DNA from: Pseudomonas soli
GTDB lineage: Bacteria; Pseudomonadota; Gammaproteobacteria; Pseudomonadales; Pseudomonadaceae
DNA length: 64,000 bases
Direction: 5' to 3'
Assembly (NCBI RefSeq): GCF_900110655.1
Contig: NZ_FOEQ01000003.1
Location: 558,001 to 622,000 of the forward strand
Shown: positions 17,879 to 26,876 of the stretch, piece by piece
Layout of the letters: the number at the start of each line of letters is the position of its first letter
Numbering within the stretch: the stretch's first letter is position 1
Program-made: the position numbers and the translations under genes
The notes under the pieces: model-generated
Told to the model about the DNA's origin: nothing
Databases searched by the model: none
Seen by the model: the letters and a program-made list of their open reading frames with translations, nothing else

Positions 17879-18526
17879 TTAGCGCTTGGCCAGGGCCAAC
17901 GCCTGCTGGTTCTTGGGCAGGACGCGCTTGGCCACCACGTAGTGCTTTTGCCAATAGGGTTTTTCCAGGCTGTCGATGCTCACCCGCTTGCCGGTGCGTG
18001 GCGCGTGGATGAAGCGATCGTTGCCCAGGTAGATGGCTACGTGATTGACCCGGCGACTCTTGATGTTGAAGAAGATCAGGTCGCCCGGCTTGAGATCGCT
18101 CTTGGCCACCTTGACGCCCTGGCCCTGAGCCATTGCGTTGGAGGTGCGCGGCAGGTCGACATCGGCCACATCGTTGAACGCGTACTTGACCAGGCCGCTG
18201 CAATCGAAGCCCTTCTTCGGGCTGCTGCCGCCCCAACGATAGGGCGTACCTAGTACGTTCACGGCGCGGCTGAGCACTTCGCTGCTCTGCTTGGGTGACA
18301 TGGCCACCGCCTGCATGCCCACAGCTTGTTGCTGCTTGGCGGCGTTGGCCGGGCGAGCGCGCGCGGAACTGCTGCGATACTGGATCGGGGTGCGTTTCAC
18401 CGTGGCATCGGCGTTGGTCGTATAGCCGGTGAATCCGCTGGGAAGTCGTTGCTCACGGTTGGTGGCGTGGGCGGCCAGGGGTAACAAAAGGCAGAGGGTC
18501 AGCCATGTCTTGATAAAAGGTGGCAT
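17879..18526 (-). CDS. NlpC/P60 (C40) peptidoglycan hydrolase
   Basis: A 215-residue secreted protein with a signal peptide (cleavage near AHA, residue 21). After a low-complexity linker, the NlpC/P60 domain (about 83-203) shows the catalytic Cys in KKGFDCSGLV (C109), the His in RRVNHVAIYLG (H162) and the third polar residue H174 in RFIHAPRTG. Such enzymes cut D-glutamyl-mesoDAP bonds in peptidoglycan stem peptides. It is not lipidated, so it is probably free in the periplasm. It is divergent from the TM2 gene. Confidence 0.92.
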   Translation of the reverse strand: MPPFIKTWLTLCLLLPLAAHATNREQRLPSGFTGYTTNADATVKRTPIQYRSSSARARPANAAKQQQAVGMQAVAMSPKQSSEVLSRAVNVLGTPYRWGGSSPKKGFDCSGLVKYAFNDVADVDLPRTSNAMAQGQGVKVAKSDLKPGDLIFFNIKSRRVNHVAIYLGNDRFIHAPRTGKRVSIDSLEKPYWQKHYVVAKRVLPKNQQALALAKR

Positions 18527-18683
18527 AGATGAAGCTCTTATAAGTGTTGGCGCGCAACTTTATAACAGCTTTTTGATCAAATTCTGATCCGTTGGTCGCT
18601 CAAGCACGTACCATATGTCGGGTAAAAACGAAAAAGTCACATTTTTCCTTAGAAAATTTTCGGCTATCCCACGAGGGCTTCGA

Positions 18684-19109
18684 ATGAATGGTTATCAACA
18701 GGGTGCTCCCTCGCACGACACCCATAGCAAGGTTCTCGGCTACCTGCTGTGGATCTTCGGCTTTACCGGCTCGCACCGTTTCTACTACGGCAAGCCGATC
18801 ACCGGAACCATCTGGTTCTTCACCCTGGGCTTGCTGGGCATCGGCTGGCTGATCGACCTGTTCCTGATCCCGTCGATGGACCGTGAGGCAGACATGCGTT
18901 TCGAGTCGGGCGGCGTGGACTACAACCTGGCGTGGATACTCCTGACCTTCCTCGGCATCTTCGGCGTGCATCGGCTGTATCAGGGCAAGTGGATCAGCGC
19001 GCTGATCTACCTGTTCACCGGAGGGTTGTTCCTGTTGGGTGTGCTTTATGACTTCTGGACGCTCAACAGCCAGATTTCCCAGGTCAACGCCGAGCGTCGC
19101 CGGGTATGA
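18684..19109 (+). CDS. TM2 domain membrane protein
   Basis: A 141-residue protein with two tandem TM2-type units (about residues 15-65 and 80-128), each a pair of membrane helices containing the GxHRFY/GVHRLYQGK turn. I chose ATG 18684, preceded by an AG-rich site (ACGAGGG); upstream in-frame codons from 18615 read through an A/T-rich promoter-like stretch. TM2 proteins have no established molecular role in bacteria. A bidirectional terminator follows. The divergent 157-base gap to the NlpC/P60 gene holds both promoters. Confidence 0.85.
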   Translation: MNGYQQGAPSHDTHSKVLGYLLWIFGFTGSHRFYYGKPITGTIWFFTLGLLGIGWLIDLFLIPSMDREADMRFESGGVDYNLAWILLTFLGIFGVHRLYQGKWISALIYLFTGGLFLLGVLYDFWTLNSQISQVNAERRRV

Positions 19110-19110
19110 A

Positions 19111-19145
19111 AAAAGGCCTTGTCGCTGAGCGGCAAGGCCTTTTTC
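19111..19145. terminator. bidirectional terminator between the TM2 and SPOR genes
   Basis: AAAAAGGCCTTG (19111-19122) and CAAGGCCTTTTT (19134-19145) pair perfectly over 12 bp, giving a T-run in both directions between two convergent genes. Confidence 0.93.
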
Positions 19146-19146
19146 G

Positions 19147-19851
19147 TTACTGACGCCGCTGTTGCAGCAGCAGGTTGCTGAAACCTGCCCCGGCCAGCTG
19201 TTTCTGCGCCACGGTCAGCTGTTCGCGGTTGCTGAACGGGCCGACCATCACGCGGTACCAGGTCTCTTCCTTCACCGTGCCCGACTCAACCTTGACCGCC
19301 TGGCCAAGCAGGATGATCTGCGCACGGACCTTGTCGGCATCGGCCTGCTTGCGGAACGAGCCGGCCTGCAGGAAGAACTGGGTCGTGGCCGCTGGCTTGA
19401 TCACCGGTGGTGCCGGTGGCGGTGTCTGGCCCAGCAGGGCGGCCTGGGCCCGGGCGGTGTCGATCTTCGCCGCTTCCGCAGGGGTGACCGGCGTGCTTGG
19501 CACGGGCGGTTGCGCCGGTACCGGCGGAGTTTTCTCCGGCACGGCCTCGGGCGGTACGATCACTTCCGACTCCGGCAGCAGCGTATAGAAGTCGTACTTC
19601 GGCTTCACCGGTTGCTGTGGCGTCGGCGTGGTGGTCTTGCTCGCTTCGGCGACCTTCTCCTGCTTATGTTGCTCGGGCTTGGTGCGCTTGATATCAGCGC
19701 CACCGGGTTCGAGCTTCATCAGGAAGACGATGAACGCCCCCACGGTCAGGCCGACCGCCAGCCACACCCAGCCCGGAATCGGCTGCTTGCTGGCGGGCGG
19801 CTGGGAGCGGCTGGCGCCGCGCTTGGGTGCGGGTTTCTTCTTTGCAGCCAA
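19147..19851 (-). CDS. SPOR domain protein (FtsN-like)
   Basis: A 234-residue bitopic membrane protein with a basic cytoplasmic tail (MAAKKKPAPKRG), one membrane helix (about residues 27-46), a proline-rich periplasmic linker and a C-terminal SPOR domain (about 156-232, starting near FFLQAGSFRKQADAD). SPOR domains bind denuded glycan strands at the division septum. The architecture is that of FtsN, but the key FtsN activating helix cannot be assigned with certainty. It starts 1 base after argS stops, and argS-ftsN-like order is usual in pseudomonads. Confidence 0.9.
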   Translation of the reverse strand: MAAKKKPAPKRGASRSQPPASKQPIPGWVWLAVGLTVGAFIVFLMKLEPGGADIKRTKPEQHKQEKVAEASKTTTPTPQQPVKPKYDFYTLLPESEVIVPPEAVPEKTPPVPAQPPVPSTPVTPAEAAKIDTARAQAALLGQTPPPAPPVIKPAATTQFFLQAGSFRKQADADKVRAQIILLGQAVKVESGTVKEETWYRVMVGPFSNREQLTVAQKQLAGAGFSNLLLQQRRQ

Positions 19852-19852
19852 C

Positions 19853-21589
19853 TTACATGCGCTCCAGGGTTTCCAGGCCGAGCAGTTCCAGGCCCTGCTT
19901 GAGGGTGCGGCCGGTCAGGGCGGCCAGGCGCAGGCGGCTCTGCTGTTGTTCGGCGGTTTCGGCGGAAAGGATCGGGCAGTTCTCGTAGAAGCTGGAGAAC
20001 AGGCCGGCGAGGTCGTACAGGTAGGTGCACAGCACGTGAGGCGTGCCTTTTTCGGCGACGTTGTTGAGGATCTCGCCGAACTGCGCCAGGCGCGCGGCCA
20101 GGTCCTGCTCGTGCGCTGCCTGCAGGACGATGCTGCCGTCGACTTCGTCGAAGCCCTTGCCGAGCTTGCGGAACACGCCGGCCACGCGGGTGTAGGCGTA
20201 CAGCAGGTACGGCGCGGTGTTGCCCTCGAAGTTCAACATCAATTCGAAGTTGAAGCTGTAGTCGCTGGTGCGGTGCTTCGACAGGTCGGCGTACTTGACC
20301 GCGCCGATGCCGACCACTTCACCGATGTGGCGCAGCTCGTCCTCGGCCAGCGACGGGTTCTTCTCCTTGACCAGCGCATAGGCGCGGTCCTTGGCCTCGG
20401 TGAGCAGGTCGATCAGCTTGACGGTGCCGCCATCGCGGGTCTTGAACGGGCGGCCATCGGCGCCGTTCATGGTGCCGAAGCCCATGTGCTCCATCTTCAT
20501 CGGGTGGCCGACAAAACCGGCGCGGCGGGCCACTTCGAACACCTGGTTGAAGTGCAGGGCCTGGCGCTGGTCGACGAAGTACAGGGCACGGTCGGCCTGC
20601 AGCTTGTTGCTGCGGTAGCGCACGGCGGCCAGGTCGGTGGTGGCGTATAGGTAACCGCCGTCGGCCTTCTGCACGATCACCGGCAGCGGCTCGCCCTCGG
20701 CGTTCTTGAATTCCTCGAGGAACACGCACTGCGCGCCCTGGTCCTCGACCAGCAGGCCCTTGGCCTTGAGGTCGGCGACCACGTTGGCCAGGTCGGCGTT
20801 GTAGGCGCTCTCGCCCATCACGTCGGCCATGGTCAGCTTGACGTTGAGCAGCTCGTAGGTCTTCTGGCAGTGCGACAGCGAGATGTCCTTGAAACGCGTC
20901 CACAGCGCCAGGCACTCGGGATCACCGGCCTGCAGCTTGACCACCAGCCCGCGGGCGCGGGTGGCGAACTCTTCGGACTCGTCGAAGCGCTTCTTGGCGG
21001 CGCGGTAGAAGTTCTCCAGATCCGACAGCTCGTCACTGGTGATCGGGTTTTCCTGGAGGTAGGCCATCAGCATGCCGAACTGGGTACCCCAGTCACCCAC
21101 GTGGTTCTGGCGGATGACGTCGTCACCGAGGAACTCCAGTACCCGGGCAACGCTGTCGCCGATGATGGTCGAGCGCAGGTGGCCGACGTGCATCTCCTTC
21201 GCCAGGTTCGGTGCCGACATGTCGATCACCACTTTTTCCGCCGGGCCGGTCTTGCGCACGCCCAGGTGGCCATCGCTCAGGGCGGCGTCGAGGCGGCCTG
21301 CCAGCGCTTCGGTGTTCTGGAAGAAGTTCAGGAAGCCGGGGCCGGCGATCTCGGCCTTGCTGATGTCGGCGCTGGCCGGCAGGGCGGCGATGATCTTCTC
21401 GGCCAGGTCGCGCGGTTTCATGCCGGCCGGCTTGGCCAGCATCATGGCGATGTTGCTGGCGAAGTCGCCGTGGGTCTTGTCCCGGGCGTTTTCCACCTGG
21501 ATCGCCGGCGTCAGCCCTTCAGGCAGCACACCGTCGGCGACGAGTTGGGTGAGGGCTTGCTGGATCAGCTGGCGAATGGTGTCTTTCAT
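19853..21589 (-). CDS. argS: arginyl-tRNA synthetase ArgS
   Basis: A 578-residue class I tRNA synthetase. The HIGH motif appears as HVGH in [17 protein letters not shown]; the KMSKS loop is degenerate ([11 protein letters not shown]), as is usual for ArgS. The C-terminal DALR anticodon-binding domain ends the protein. The start [11 protein letters not shown] at 21589 is chosen because the upstream in-frame stretch is not family-like. It is followed directly by the SPOR gene. Confidence 0.98.
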   Translation of the reverse strand: MKDTIRQLIQQALTQLVADGVLPEGLTPAIQVENARDKTHGDFASNIAMMLAKPAGMKPRDLAEKIIAALPASADISKAEIAGPGFLNFFQNTEALAGRLDAALSDGHLGVRKTGPAEKVVIDMSAPNLAKEMHVGHLRSTIIGDSVARVLEFLGDDVIRQNHVGDWGTQFGMLMAYLQENPITSDELSDLENFYRAAKKRFDESEEFATRARGLVVKLQAGDPECLALWTRFKDISLSHCQKTYELLNVKLTMADVMGESAYNADLANVVADLKAKGLLVEDQGAQCVFLEEFKNAEGEPLPVIVQKADGGYLYATTDLAAVRYRSNKLQADRALYFVDQRQALHFNQVFEVARRAGFVGHPMKMEHMGFGTMNGADGRPFKTRDGGTVKLIDLLTEAKDRAYALVKEKNPSLAEDELRHIGEVVGIGAVKYADLSKHRTSDYSFNFELMLNFEGNTAPYLLYAYTRVAGVFRKLGKGFDEVDGSIVLQAAHEQDLAARLAQFGEILNNVAEKGTPHVLCTYLYDLAGLFSSFYENCPILSAETAEQQQSRLRLAALTGRTLKQGLELLGLETLERM

Positions 21590-21705
21590 GAGGGTCTCTT
21601 TTCGACCGCAAGCGCGGTGGAGCGCTTCGATGCGCAGGTGGAAAAACTGGGCATTATCCGTTGCCGGGGGCGGGTTGCCAACCTTTTGGGGCACAGTCCA
21701 TTGTC

Positions 21706-21764
21706 GGTGTGGGAGCGGGATTGCACCGCGATGACGCCATCGCGGGGCAAGCCCGCTCCCACGC
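21706..21764. repeat. REP element between argS and priA
   Basis: Imperfect inverted repeat: GTGGGAGCGGG...CCGCGATG, a short loop, then CATCGCGGGGCAAGCCCGCTCCCAC. This is the typical putida-group REP unit. It lies in the 189-base gap between the priA stop and the argS start. Confidence 0.85.
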
Positions 21765-21778
21765 CAACCCTCAAAAAG

Positions 21779-23998
21779 TCAGTAAAGGTCGACCGGATCG
21801 ACATCCAGCGACCAGCGCACCTGGCGCCCCGACGGCATCTGCTCCAACACTAGCAACCAGGCACTGATCAGTCGATGCAGGGGTGCACGGGCATTGGCCT
21901 GGAGCAATAGTTGCGCACGGAACCTGCCCGCCCGTCGCTCCATGGGTGCCGGGACCGGGCCGAGCAACTCGATGCCGTGCAGCCCCTGCTCGGCAAGTAT
22001 GCGCTCGGCGGCGGCGCAGGCTTCGTCAAGGAAGCCTTCCGCCTGGCCCGGCTTGTGCGCGTCGGCGCGCAGCAGCGCCAGGTGAGCGAACGGCGGCAGC
22101 CCGGCCGCACGGCGCTCGCTCAAGGCCTGTTCGGCAAAGGCGAAGTAGCCCTGCTCTGTCAACTGCACCAGCAGTGGGTGATCGGCCAGGTGGGTTTGCA
22201 CGATGACCTTGCCCGGCTCTTCGGCCCGGCCGGCCCGGCCGGCCACCTGGACGATCAGCTGGGCCATGCGTTCGCTGGCGCGGAAGTCGCCGGAGAACAG
22301 CCCGCCGTCGGCATCGAGGATCGCGACCAGGGTGACGCGGGGGAAATGGTGCCCCTTGGCCAGCATCTGGGTGCCGACCAGGATGCTCGGCTGACCACGC
22401 TGGATAGTGGCGAACAGGTTGTGCATGGCGTCCTTGCGCGAGGTGCTGTCGCGGTCCACGCGCAGGATCGGGTAATCCGGGAACAGCACCTTCAGGCGCT
22501 CCTCGGCACGCTCGGTACCGGCGCCTACCGGGCGCAGGTCGACGTGGGCGCATTGCGGGCACTGCAGCGGCAGGCGCTCGTCGTAGCCGCAATGGTGGCA
22601 GCGCAGCACGGCGGAGCGTTGGTGCACGGTCATGCGCGCATCGCAACGTGGGCATTCGGAGAGCCAGCCGCAGTCGTGGCACAGCAATGTGGGGGCGAAG
22701 CCGCGGCGGTTGAGGAACACCAGCACCTGCTGGCCGGCCTCGAGTGTCTGGCGGATGGCCTGCTGCAATGGGCCGCTGATGCCGCTGTCCAGTGGCAGGC
22801 TGCGTACGTCAAGGCGCAGGAAGCGCGGTGCTTTGGCGCCGCCGGCGCGCTGGTTCATGCGCAGCAGGCCGTAGCGGCCACTGTGGGCGTTGTGCAGGCT
22901 TTCCAGCGACGGTGTGGCCGAGCCCAGCAGAATCGGGATGTTCTCCTGGTGCGCACGCACCACGGCCAGGTCGCGGGCGTGGTAGCGCAGGCCTTCCTGC
23001 TGTTTATAGGAGCCGTCGTGTTCTTCGTCGATGATGATCAGGCCCGGGTTCTTCATAGGGGTGAACAGTGCCGAGCGGGTGCCGATGATGATGTCCGCAT
23101 CGCCATCGCGTGCCGCCAGCCAGGCGTCCAGGCGCTCGCGATCACCCACCGCCGAATGCAGCAGGGCGATGCGCGCGTTGAAGCGTTGCTCGAAGCGTTG
23201 CAGGGTCTGCGGGCCGAGATTGATCTCGGGGATCAGGATAAGGGCCTGCTTGCCGGCTTCGAGGGTTTCGCGAATCAGCTGCAGGTAGACCTCGGTCTTG
23301 CCGCTGCCGGTGACGCCAGCCAGCAGGTAGGCGTGGAAGGCGCTGAAGCCCGAGCGCACGGCCTCGAAGGCAGCGCGCTGTTCTTCGTTGAGCGGCAGTT
23401 CCGGTTGGGCCAGCCAGTGCTCGTGGCGTGCGGCCGGCAGATGGCGGCGTACTTCGACTTCCACCAGTTCCTTGGCCAGCAGCAGGTCGAGGCTGTCCTT
23501 GTTCAGACCAAGCTTGCTCAACAGGCTGTGGGCTACGCCGTGGGGGTGCTGCGACAGGGTCTTGAGAGCGTCGCGCTGGCGCGGGGCGCGGGCGATGCGC
23601 GGGTCTTCCAGGCGCGCACCGGGCGCGACATGCCAGAAGCGTTCCTGGCGCGCCTCGGCCGGTTCGCCCTGGCGCAGCAGCGTCGGCAGGGCCCAGTTGA
23701 GAGTGTCGCCCAGGCTGTGCTGGTAGTACTGGGCCGTCCACAGACACAACTTGAACAATGCCGGCGGCAGGGGGGAGACCGGGTCGAGCAGGGCGCTGGC
23801 CGGCTTGAGCTTGTCGGCTGGCACCTCGCTGTGCTCGGCGACTTCCACCAGTACCCCGATCATCTCGCGGCGGCCGAATGGCACGCGGATGCGCATGCCT
23901 GGCGTCAGTGCCTGGCGCGCCATGCTCGCGGGTGCCCGGTAGTCGAACAGGCGACGCAGGGGCGAGGGCAGGGCAAGGCGCAGAATGACGTCGGACAC
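21779..23998 (-). CDS. priA: primosomal replication protein N' (PriA helicase)
   Basis: A 739-residue superfamily 2 helicase that restarts stalled replication forks. The N-terminal DNA-binding domain begins ILRLALPSPLRRLFDY. Walker A is GVTGSGKT (228-235) and the DEEH box is at 324-327. Eight cysteines (440, 443, 449, 452, 467, 470, 480, 483) form the zinc-binding primosome module. The likely start is GTG at 23998; an alternative GTG at 24025 adds nine residues, and neither has a clear ribosome site. It is divergent from rpmE. Confidence 0.96.
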   Translation of the reverse strand: MSDVILRLALPSPLRRLFDYRAPASMARQALTPGMRIRVPFGRREMIGVLVEVAEHSEVPADKLKPASALLDPVSPLPPALFKLCLWTAQYYQHSLGDTLNWALPTLLRQGEPAEARQERFWHVAPGARLEDPRIARAPRQRDALKTLSQHPHGVAHSLLSKLGLNKDSLDLLLAKELVEVEVRRHLPAARHEHWLAQPELPLNEEQRAAFEAVRSGFSAFHAYLLAGVTGSGKTEVYLQLIRETLEAGKQALILIPEINLGPQTLQRFEQRFNARIALLHSAVGDRERLDAWLAARDGDADIIIGTRSALFTPMKNPGLIIIDEEHDGSYKQQEGLRYHARDLAVVRAHQENIPILLGSATPSLESLHNAHSGRYGLLRMNQRAGGAKAPRFLRLDVRSLPLDSGISGPLQQAIRQTLEAGQQVLVFLNRRGFAPTLLCHDCGWLSECPRCDARMTVHQRSAVLRCHHCGYDERLPLQCPQCAHVDLRPVGAGTERAEERLKVLFPDYPILRVDRDSTSRKDAMHNLFATIQRGQPSILVGTQMLAKGHHFPRVTLVAILDADGGLFSGDFRASERMAQLIVQVAGRAGRAEEPGKVIVQTHLADHPLLVQLTEQGYFAFAEQALSERRAAGLPPFAHLALLRADAHKPGQAEGFLDEACAAAERILAEQGLHGIELLGPVPAPMERRAGRFRAQLLLQANARAPLHRLISAWLLVLEQMPSGRQVRWSLDVDPVDLY

Positions 23999-24167
23999 GC
24001 GGAAGGTCTCTGGAGGGTGTTTCACAAATCAGGCGAGCCTAGCAGACGACGGTCGGTGCAAGCGACAACTTGCGCTACGGCTGCTCTCTGGTATTATTCG
24101 CCGCCTAATTACGTGCGGTATTCAACAATAGGTGTTGGGTGGCGGCACGCAGCTCGAGGAAGTGACC

Positions 24168-24383
24168 ATGAAAGCAGATATTCATCCGAACTACGAAGTA
24201 GTTGCAGTCACCTGCAGCTGCGGCAACAAGTTTGAAACTCGTTCGACCATGGGCAGCGTCCTGGCGATCGACGTTTGCAACCTGTGCCACCCGTTCTACA
24301 CCGGTAAGCAGAAAGTCCTGGACACCGGCGGCCGCGTACAGAAGTTCGCCGATCGCTTCGGCATGTTCGGTGCCAAGAAGTAA
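24168..24383 (+). CDS. rpmE: 50S ribosomal protein L31 (zinc form)
   Basis: A 71-residue ribosomal protein with the zinc-binding cysteines C16, C18, C37 and C40 (CSC and CNLC), the C+ type made under zinc sufficiency. ATG 24168 follows CGAGGA. The gene has its own promoter region (23999-24167) shared with divergent priA. Its hairpin terminator does not lie in free space but inside the first codons of the next gene at 24386. Confidence 0.98.
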   Translation: MKADIHPNYEVVAVTCSCGNKFETRSTMGSVLAIDVCNLCHPFYTGKQKVLDTGGRVQKFADRFGMFGAKK

Positions 24384-24385
24384 TC

Positions 24386-25207
24386 ATGCACGTGGCGAAG
24401 CCTTCGGGGTTCGCGCTGTTGCAAAAGAAGGCGCCCCTTGTGGGCGCCTTTTTTGTGGGCGCGATCTGGCACTTTCCTGCCCTGGCCTTCTGCCCGATGC
24501 CCGAAAGGGTGCAAGCGGTGGCGGTACGTCAGGTGGTCGATGGCGACACCTTGCGCCTGAGCGATGGGCGCAGTGTGCGACTGATCGGTATCAATGCTCC
24601 CGAGATCGGCCGCAAGGGGCGCCCCAGCGAACCTTATGCCGAGGCTGCCAAGAAGCGCCTGCAGGCGCTGGTGAAGGCCAGCGATGGCCGTGTCGGGCTG
24701 GTTCCGGGCGTCGAACCCAAGGACAAGTACGGCCGTATCCTGGCGCATATCTACGGCCGCACTGGCAACAATCTGGAAGCACAACTGCTCAGCGAGGGCC
24801 TGGGCTACCAGGTGGCGATTGCACCCAACGTGCAGCTGTCGGGCTGCCAGCAGCAGGCCGAGCAGCAGGCGCGCAAGGCCAGGGCAGGACTGTGGCGACA
24901 ATCGCCGGTCACGCGTGGGCGCGATGTGCGGCAATCCGGATTCGCGGTGATCGGCGGCAGGATCAACGGGATCGAGCGTAATCGCGGCGGCATCTGGCTG
25001 GAGCTTGACGAGAGCGTGGTCCTGCAGGTTCCCGCTCGTCTGCAGCGCCACTTCCCCGCCAGCTTCTTCGCTAACCTCAAGGGACGCCAGGTCGAGGCGC
25101 GTGGCTGGGTGCTGGATCGTTCCCGCAAGGGCGGGCTCAAGCCTGGGCAGCGACGCTGGCTGTTGCCATTGACCGATCCGAGCATGTTGGCGCTTGTTTC
25201 TGGCTAA
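24386..25207 (+). CDS. secreted thermonuclease-like (SNase) nuclease
   Basis: A 273-residue protein of the staphylococcal nuclease-like family. Family residues are seen at D52/D54 (VVDGDTLRL), R65, E73 (RLIGINAPEIG) and R117 (DKYGRILAHIY). A second C-terminal domain (about 185-270) follows. Residues 1-34 look like a signal peptide ending PALA, but codons 15-23 of it are the rpmE terminator hairpin and T-run. The ATG is 3 bases after the rpmE stop with no strong ribosome site. If that start is not used, GTG 24455 (short signal) or ATG 24497 (no signal) are alternatives. Cleaves DNA or RNA by family inference. Confidence 0.85.
   Translation: MHVAKPSGFALLQKKAPLVGAFFVGAIWHFPALAFCPMPERVQAVAVRQVVDGDTLRLSDGRSVRLIGINAPEIGRKGRPSEPYAEAAKKRLQALVKASDGRVGLVPGVEPKDKYGRILAHIYGRTGNNLEAQLLSEGLGYQVAIAPNVQLSGCQQQAEQQARKARAGLWRQSPVTRGRDVRQSGFAVIGGRINGIERNRGGIWLELDESVVLQVPARLQRHFPASFFANLKGRQVEARGWVLDRSRKGGLKPGQRRWLLPLTDPSMLALVSG
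24428..24454 (+). terminator. rpmE terminator embedded in the nuclease reading frame
   Basis: Perfect 9-bp stem AAGGCGCCC/GGGCGCCTT with a 5-base loop, ending in six T residues (24449-24454), 45 bases after the rpmE stop. It coincides with codons 15-23 of the nuclease open reading frame, encoding K-A-P-L-V-G-A-F-F. Confidence 0.88.
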
Positions 25208-25211
25208 ATAG

Positions 25212-25242
25212 TTGTAGACATTTTGCTATTGGATTGTACACA
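25212..25242. promoter_or_regulatory. direct repeat TTGTAGACA/TTGTACACA upstream of the malic enzyme gene
   Basis: Two 9-base near-identical copies (25212-25220 and 25234-25242) start 22 bases apart, about two helical turns, in an A/T-rich patch. They could be a tandem regulator site. No regulator is known to me for this sequence. Confidence 0.35.
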
Positions 25243-25386
25243 CTGGCTCCCGAAAGCCCCGTGGGTTATAGCGTAAAGTCGTAGGCCAAAGGCCTTGACA
25301 CATAGTGACCGGGCAGTCTTGTCGCCCCCCGGCTCTTTGCGTATCCTCGGCGGTCCGTCAGAACAGTAAATAGCGGAATGCCCATC

Positions 25387-26655
25387 ATGTCAGACCTGAA
25401 AACCGCCGCTCTCGAATACCACGCTCAGCCTCGTCCGGGGAAACTGAGCGTCGAGCTCTCCAAGCCAACCGCCACCGCCCGTGACCTCGCCCTGGCCTAC
25501 AGCCCGGGTGTCGCCGAGCCTGTGCGCGAGATCGGCCGTGATCCGGAGCTGGCCTACAAGTACACCGGCAAGGGCAACCTGGTTGCGGTGATCTCCGATG
25601 GCACCGCCATCCTCGGTCTGGGTGACCTCGGCCCACTGGCCTCCAAGCCGGTCATGGAAGGCAAGGGTGTTCTGTTCAAGCGTTTCGCCGGTATCGATGT
25701 GTTCGATATCGAAGTCGAGTCGGAGAGCCCGCAAGCCTTCATCGACACCGTTCGCCGCATCTCCATCACCTTCGGCGGCATCAACCTGGAAGACATCAAG
25801 GCACCTGAGTGCTTCGAGATCGAGCGCACGCTGATCGAGCAGTGCGACATTCCCGTCTTCCACGATGACCAGCACGGCACCGCTATCGTTACCGCGGCCG
25901 GCATGATCAACGCCCTGGAAATCGCCGGCAAGAAGCTCGAAGACGCCAAGATCGTCTGCCTGGGCGCCGGCGCCGCGGCCATCTCCTGCATGAAACTGCT
26001 GGTGAGCATGGGTGCCAAGGTCGAGAACATCTTCATGATCGACCGCAGCGGCGTGATCCACGCTGGCCGCGACGACCTGAACCAGTACAAGGCCCAGTTC
26101 GCCCACGCCACCGACAAGCGCACCCTGGCTGACGCCCTGAACGGCGCAGACGTGTTCGTCGGCTTGTCCGGCCCGAACCTGCTGAGCGCGGAAGGCCTGA
26201 AGTCGATGGCCGCCAACCCGATCGTGTTCGCCTGCTCGAACCCGGACCCGGAAATCGCCCCGGAACTGGCTCACGCCACCCGCAGCGATGTGATCATGGC
26301 CACCGGTCGTTCGGACTACCCGAACCAGGTCAACAACGTACTGGGCTTCCCTTTCATCTTCCGTGGGGCCCTCGACGTTCGCGCCAAGCGCATCAACGAA
26401 GAGATGAAGATCGCTGCCGCCATCGCCCTGAAGGACCTGGCCAAGTTGCCGGTGCCGAAGGAAGTCTGCGAGGCCTATGGCGTTCAAGGACTTGAGTTCG
26501 GCCGTGAGTACATCATTCCGAAGCCGCTGGACGCGCGCCTGATCACCGTGGTTTCCGATGCCGTGGCCAAGGCCGCCATCGAGTCCGGTGTGGCCACCCT
26601 GCCGTATCCGAAGCACTACCCGCTCAAGAGCGTGGATGACGTGTTCAACGGCTGA
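25387..26655 (+). CDS. maeB: malic enzyme (probably NADP-dependent), short form
   Basis: A 422-residue enzyme decarboxylating malate to pyruvate. It shows YSPGVAEPV and the catalytic-lysine region in FKRFAGIDVFDIEV, metal ligands in CFEIERTLIEQCDIPVFHDDQHGTA, and the Rossmann motif CLGAGAAAISC. It lacks the C-terminal phosphotransacetylase-like domain of long MaeB proteins. ATG 25387 is preferred over an in-frame ATG at 25378. The coenzyme preference is inferred from the family only. The 179-base upstream gap holds a pair of TTGTA-type direct repeats. A strong terminator follows. Confidence 0.95.
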   Translation: MSDLKTAALEYHAQPRPGKLSVELSKPTATARDLALAYSPGVAEPVREIGRDPELAYKYTGKGNLVAVISDGTAILGLGDLGPLASKPVMEGKGVLFKRFAGIDVFDIEVESESPQAFIDTVRRISITFGGINLEDIKAPECFEIERTLIEQCDIPVFHDDQHGTAIVTAAGMINALEIAGKKLEDAKIVCLGAGAAAISCMKLLVSMGAKVENIFMIDRSGVIHAGRDDLNQYKAQFAHATDKRTLADALNGADVFVGLSGPNLLSAEGLKSMAANPIVFACSNPDPEIAPELAHATRSDVIMATGRSDYPNQVNNVLGFPFIFRGALDVRAKRINEEMKIAAAIALKDLAKLPVPKEVCEAYGVQGLEFGREYIIPKPLDARLITVVSDAVAKAAIESGVATLPYPKHYPLKSVDDVFNG

Positions 26656-26673
26656 TCCAGTCGTAGCGTCATG

Positions 26674-26707
26674 AAAAAGCCCCGGCTCGCAAGAGTCGGG
26701 GCTTTTT
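26674..26707 (+). terminator. terminator of the malic enzyme gene
   Basis: AAAAAGCCCCG (26674-26684) and CGGGGCTTTTT (26697-26707) form an 11-bp stem followed by a T-run, 18 bases after the stop. Confidence 0.93.
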
Positions 26708-26821
26708 GTTGGGCCTGGGTTATTGCGGGGCAGGCCTGCTCACGCGGAGTTCAATGCCATCCCTTTCAAGGCGATCGCGTCAGGGCTTGCTGGTGCTCGC
26801 CAACAGTCTTGCAGGCCTGCC

Positions 26822-26853
26822 AGATCGAGCGCCGCCCGCGCGGCGCTCGATCT
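26822..26853. repeat. perfect 14-bp-stem palindrome downstream of ponA
   Basis: AGATCGAGCGCCGC and GCGGCGCTCGATCT are exact reverse complements around a 4-base loop (CCGC). It lies 23 bases past the ponA stop on the minus strand and has no T-run in either direction, so it is either a transcript-end stabiliser or a dispersed intergenic repeat. Confidence 0.75.
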
Positions 26854-26876
26854 TGAGAGCGCTGCAAGGTTGCCCG

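Noticed and set aside
21911..24235. 774-codon open frame antisense to priA
   Set aside because: PriA motifs on the minus strand are complete; the plus-strand frame has only low-complexity, His/Gln/Gly-rich sequence.
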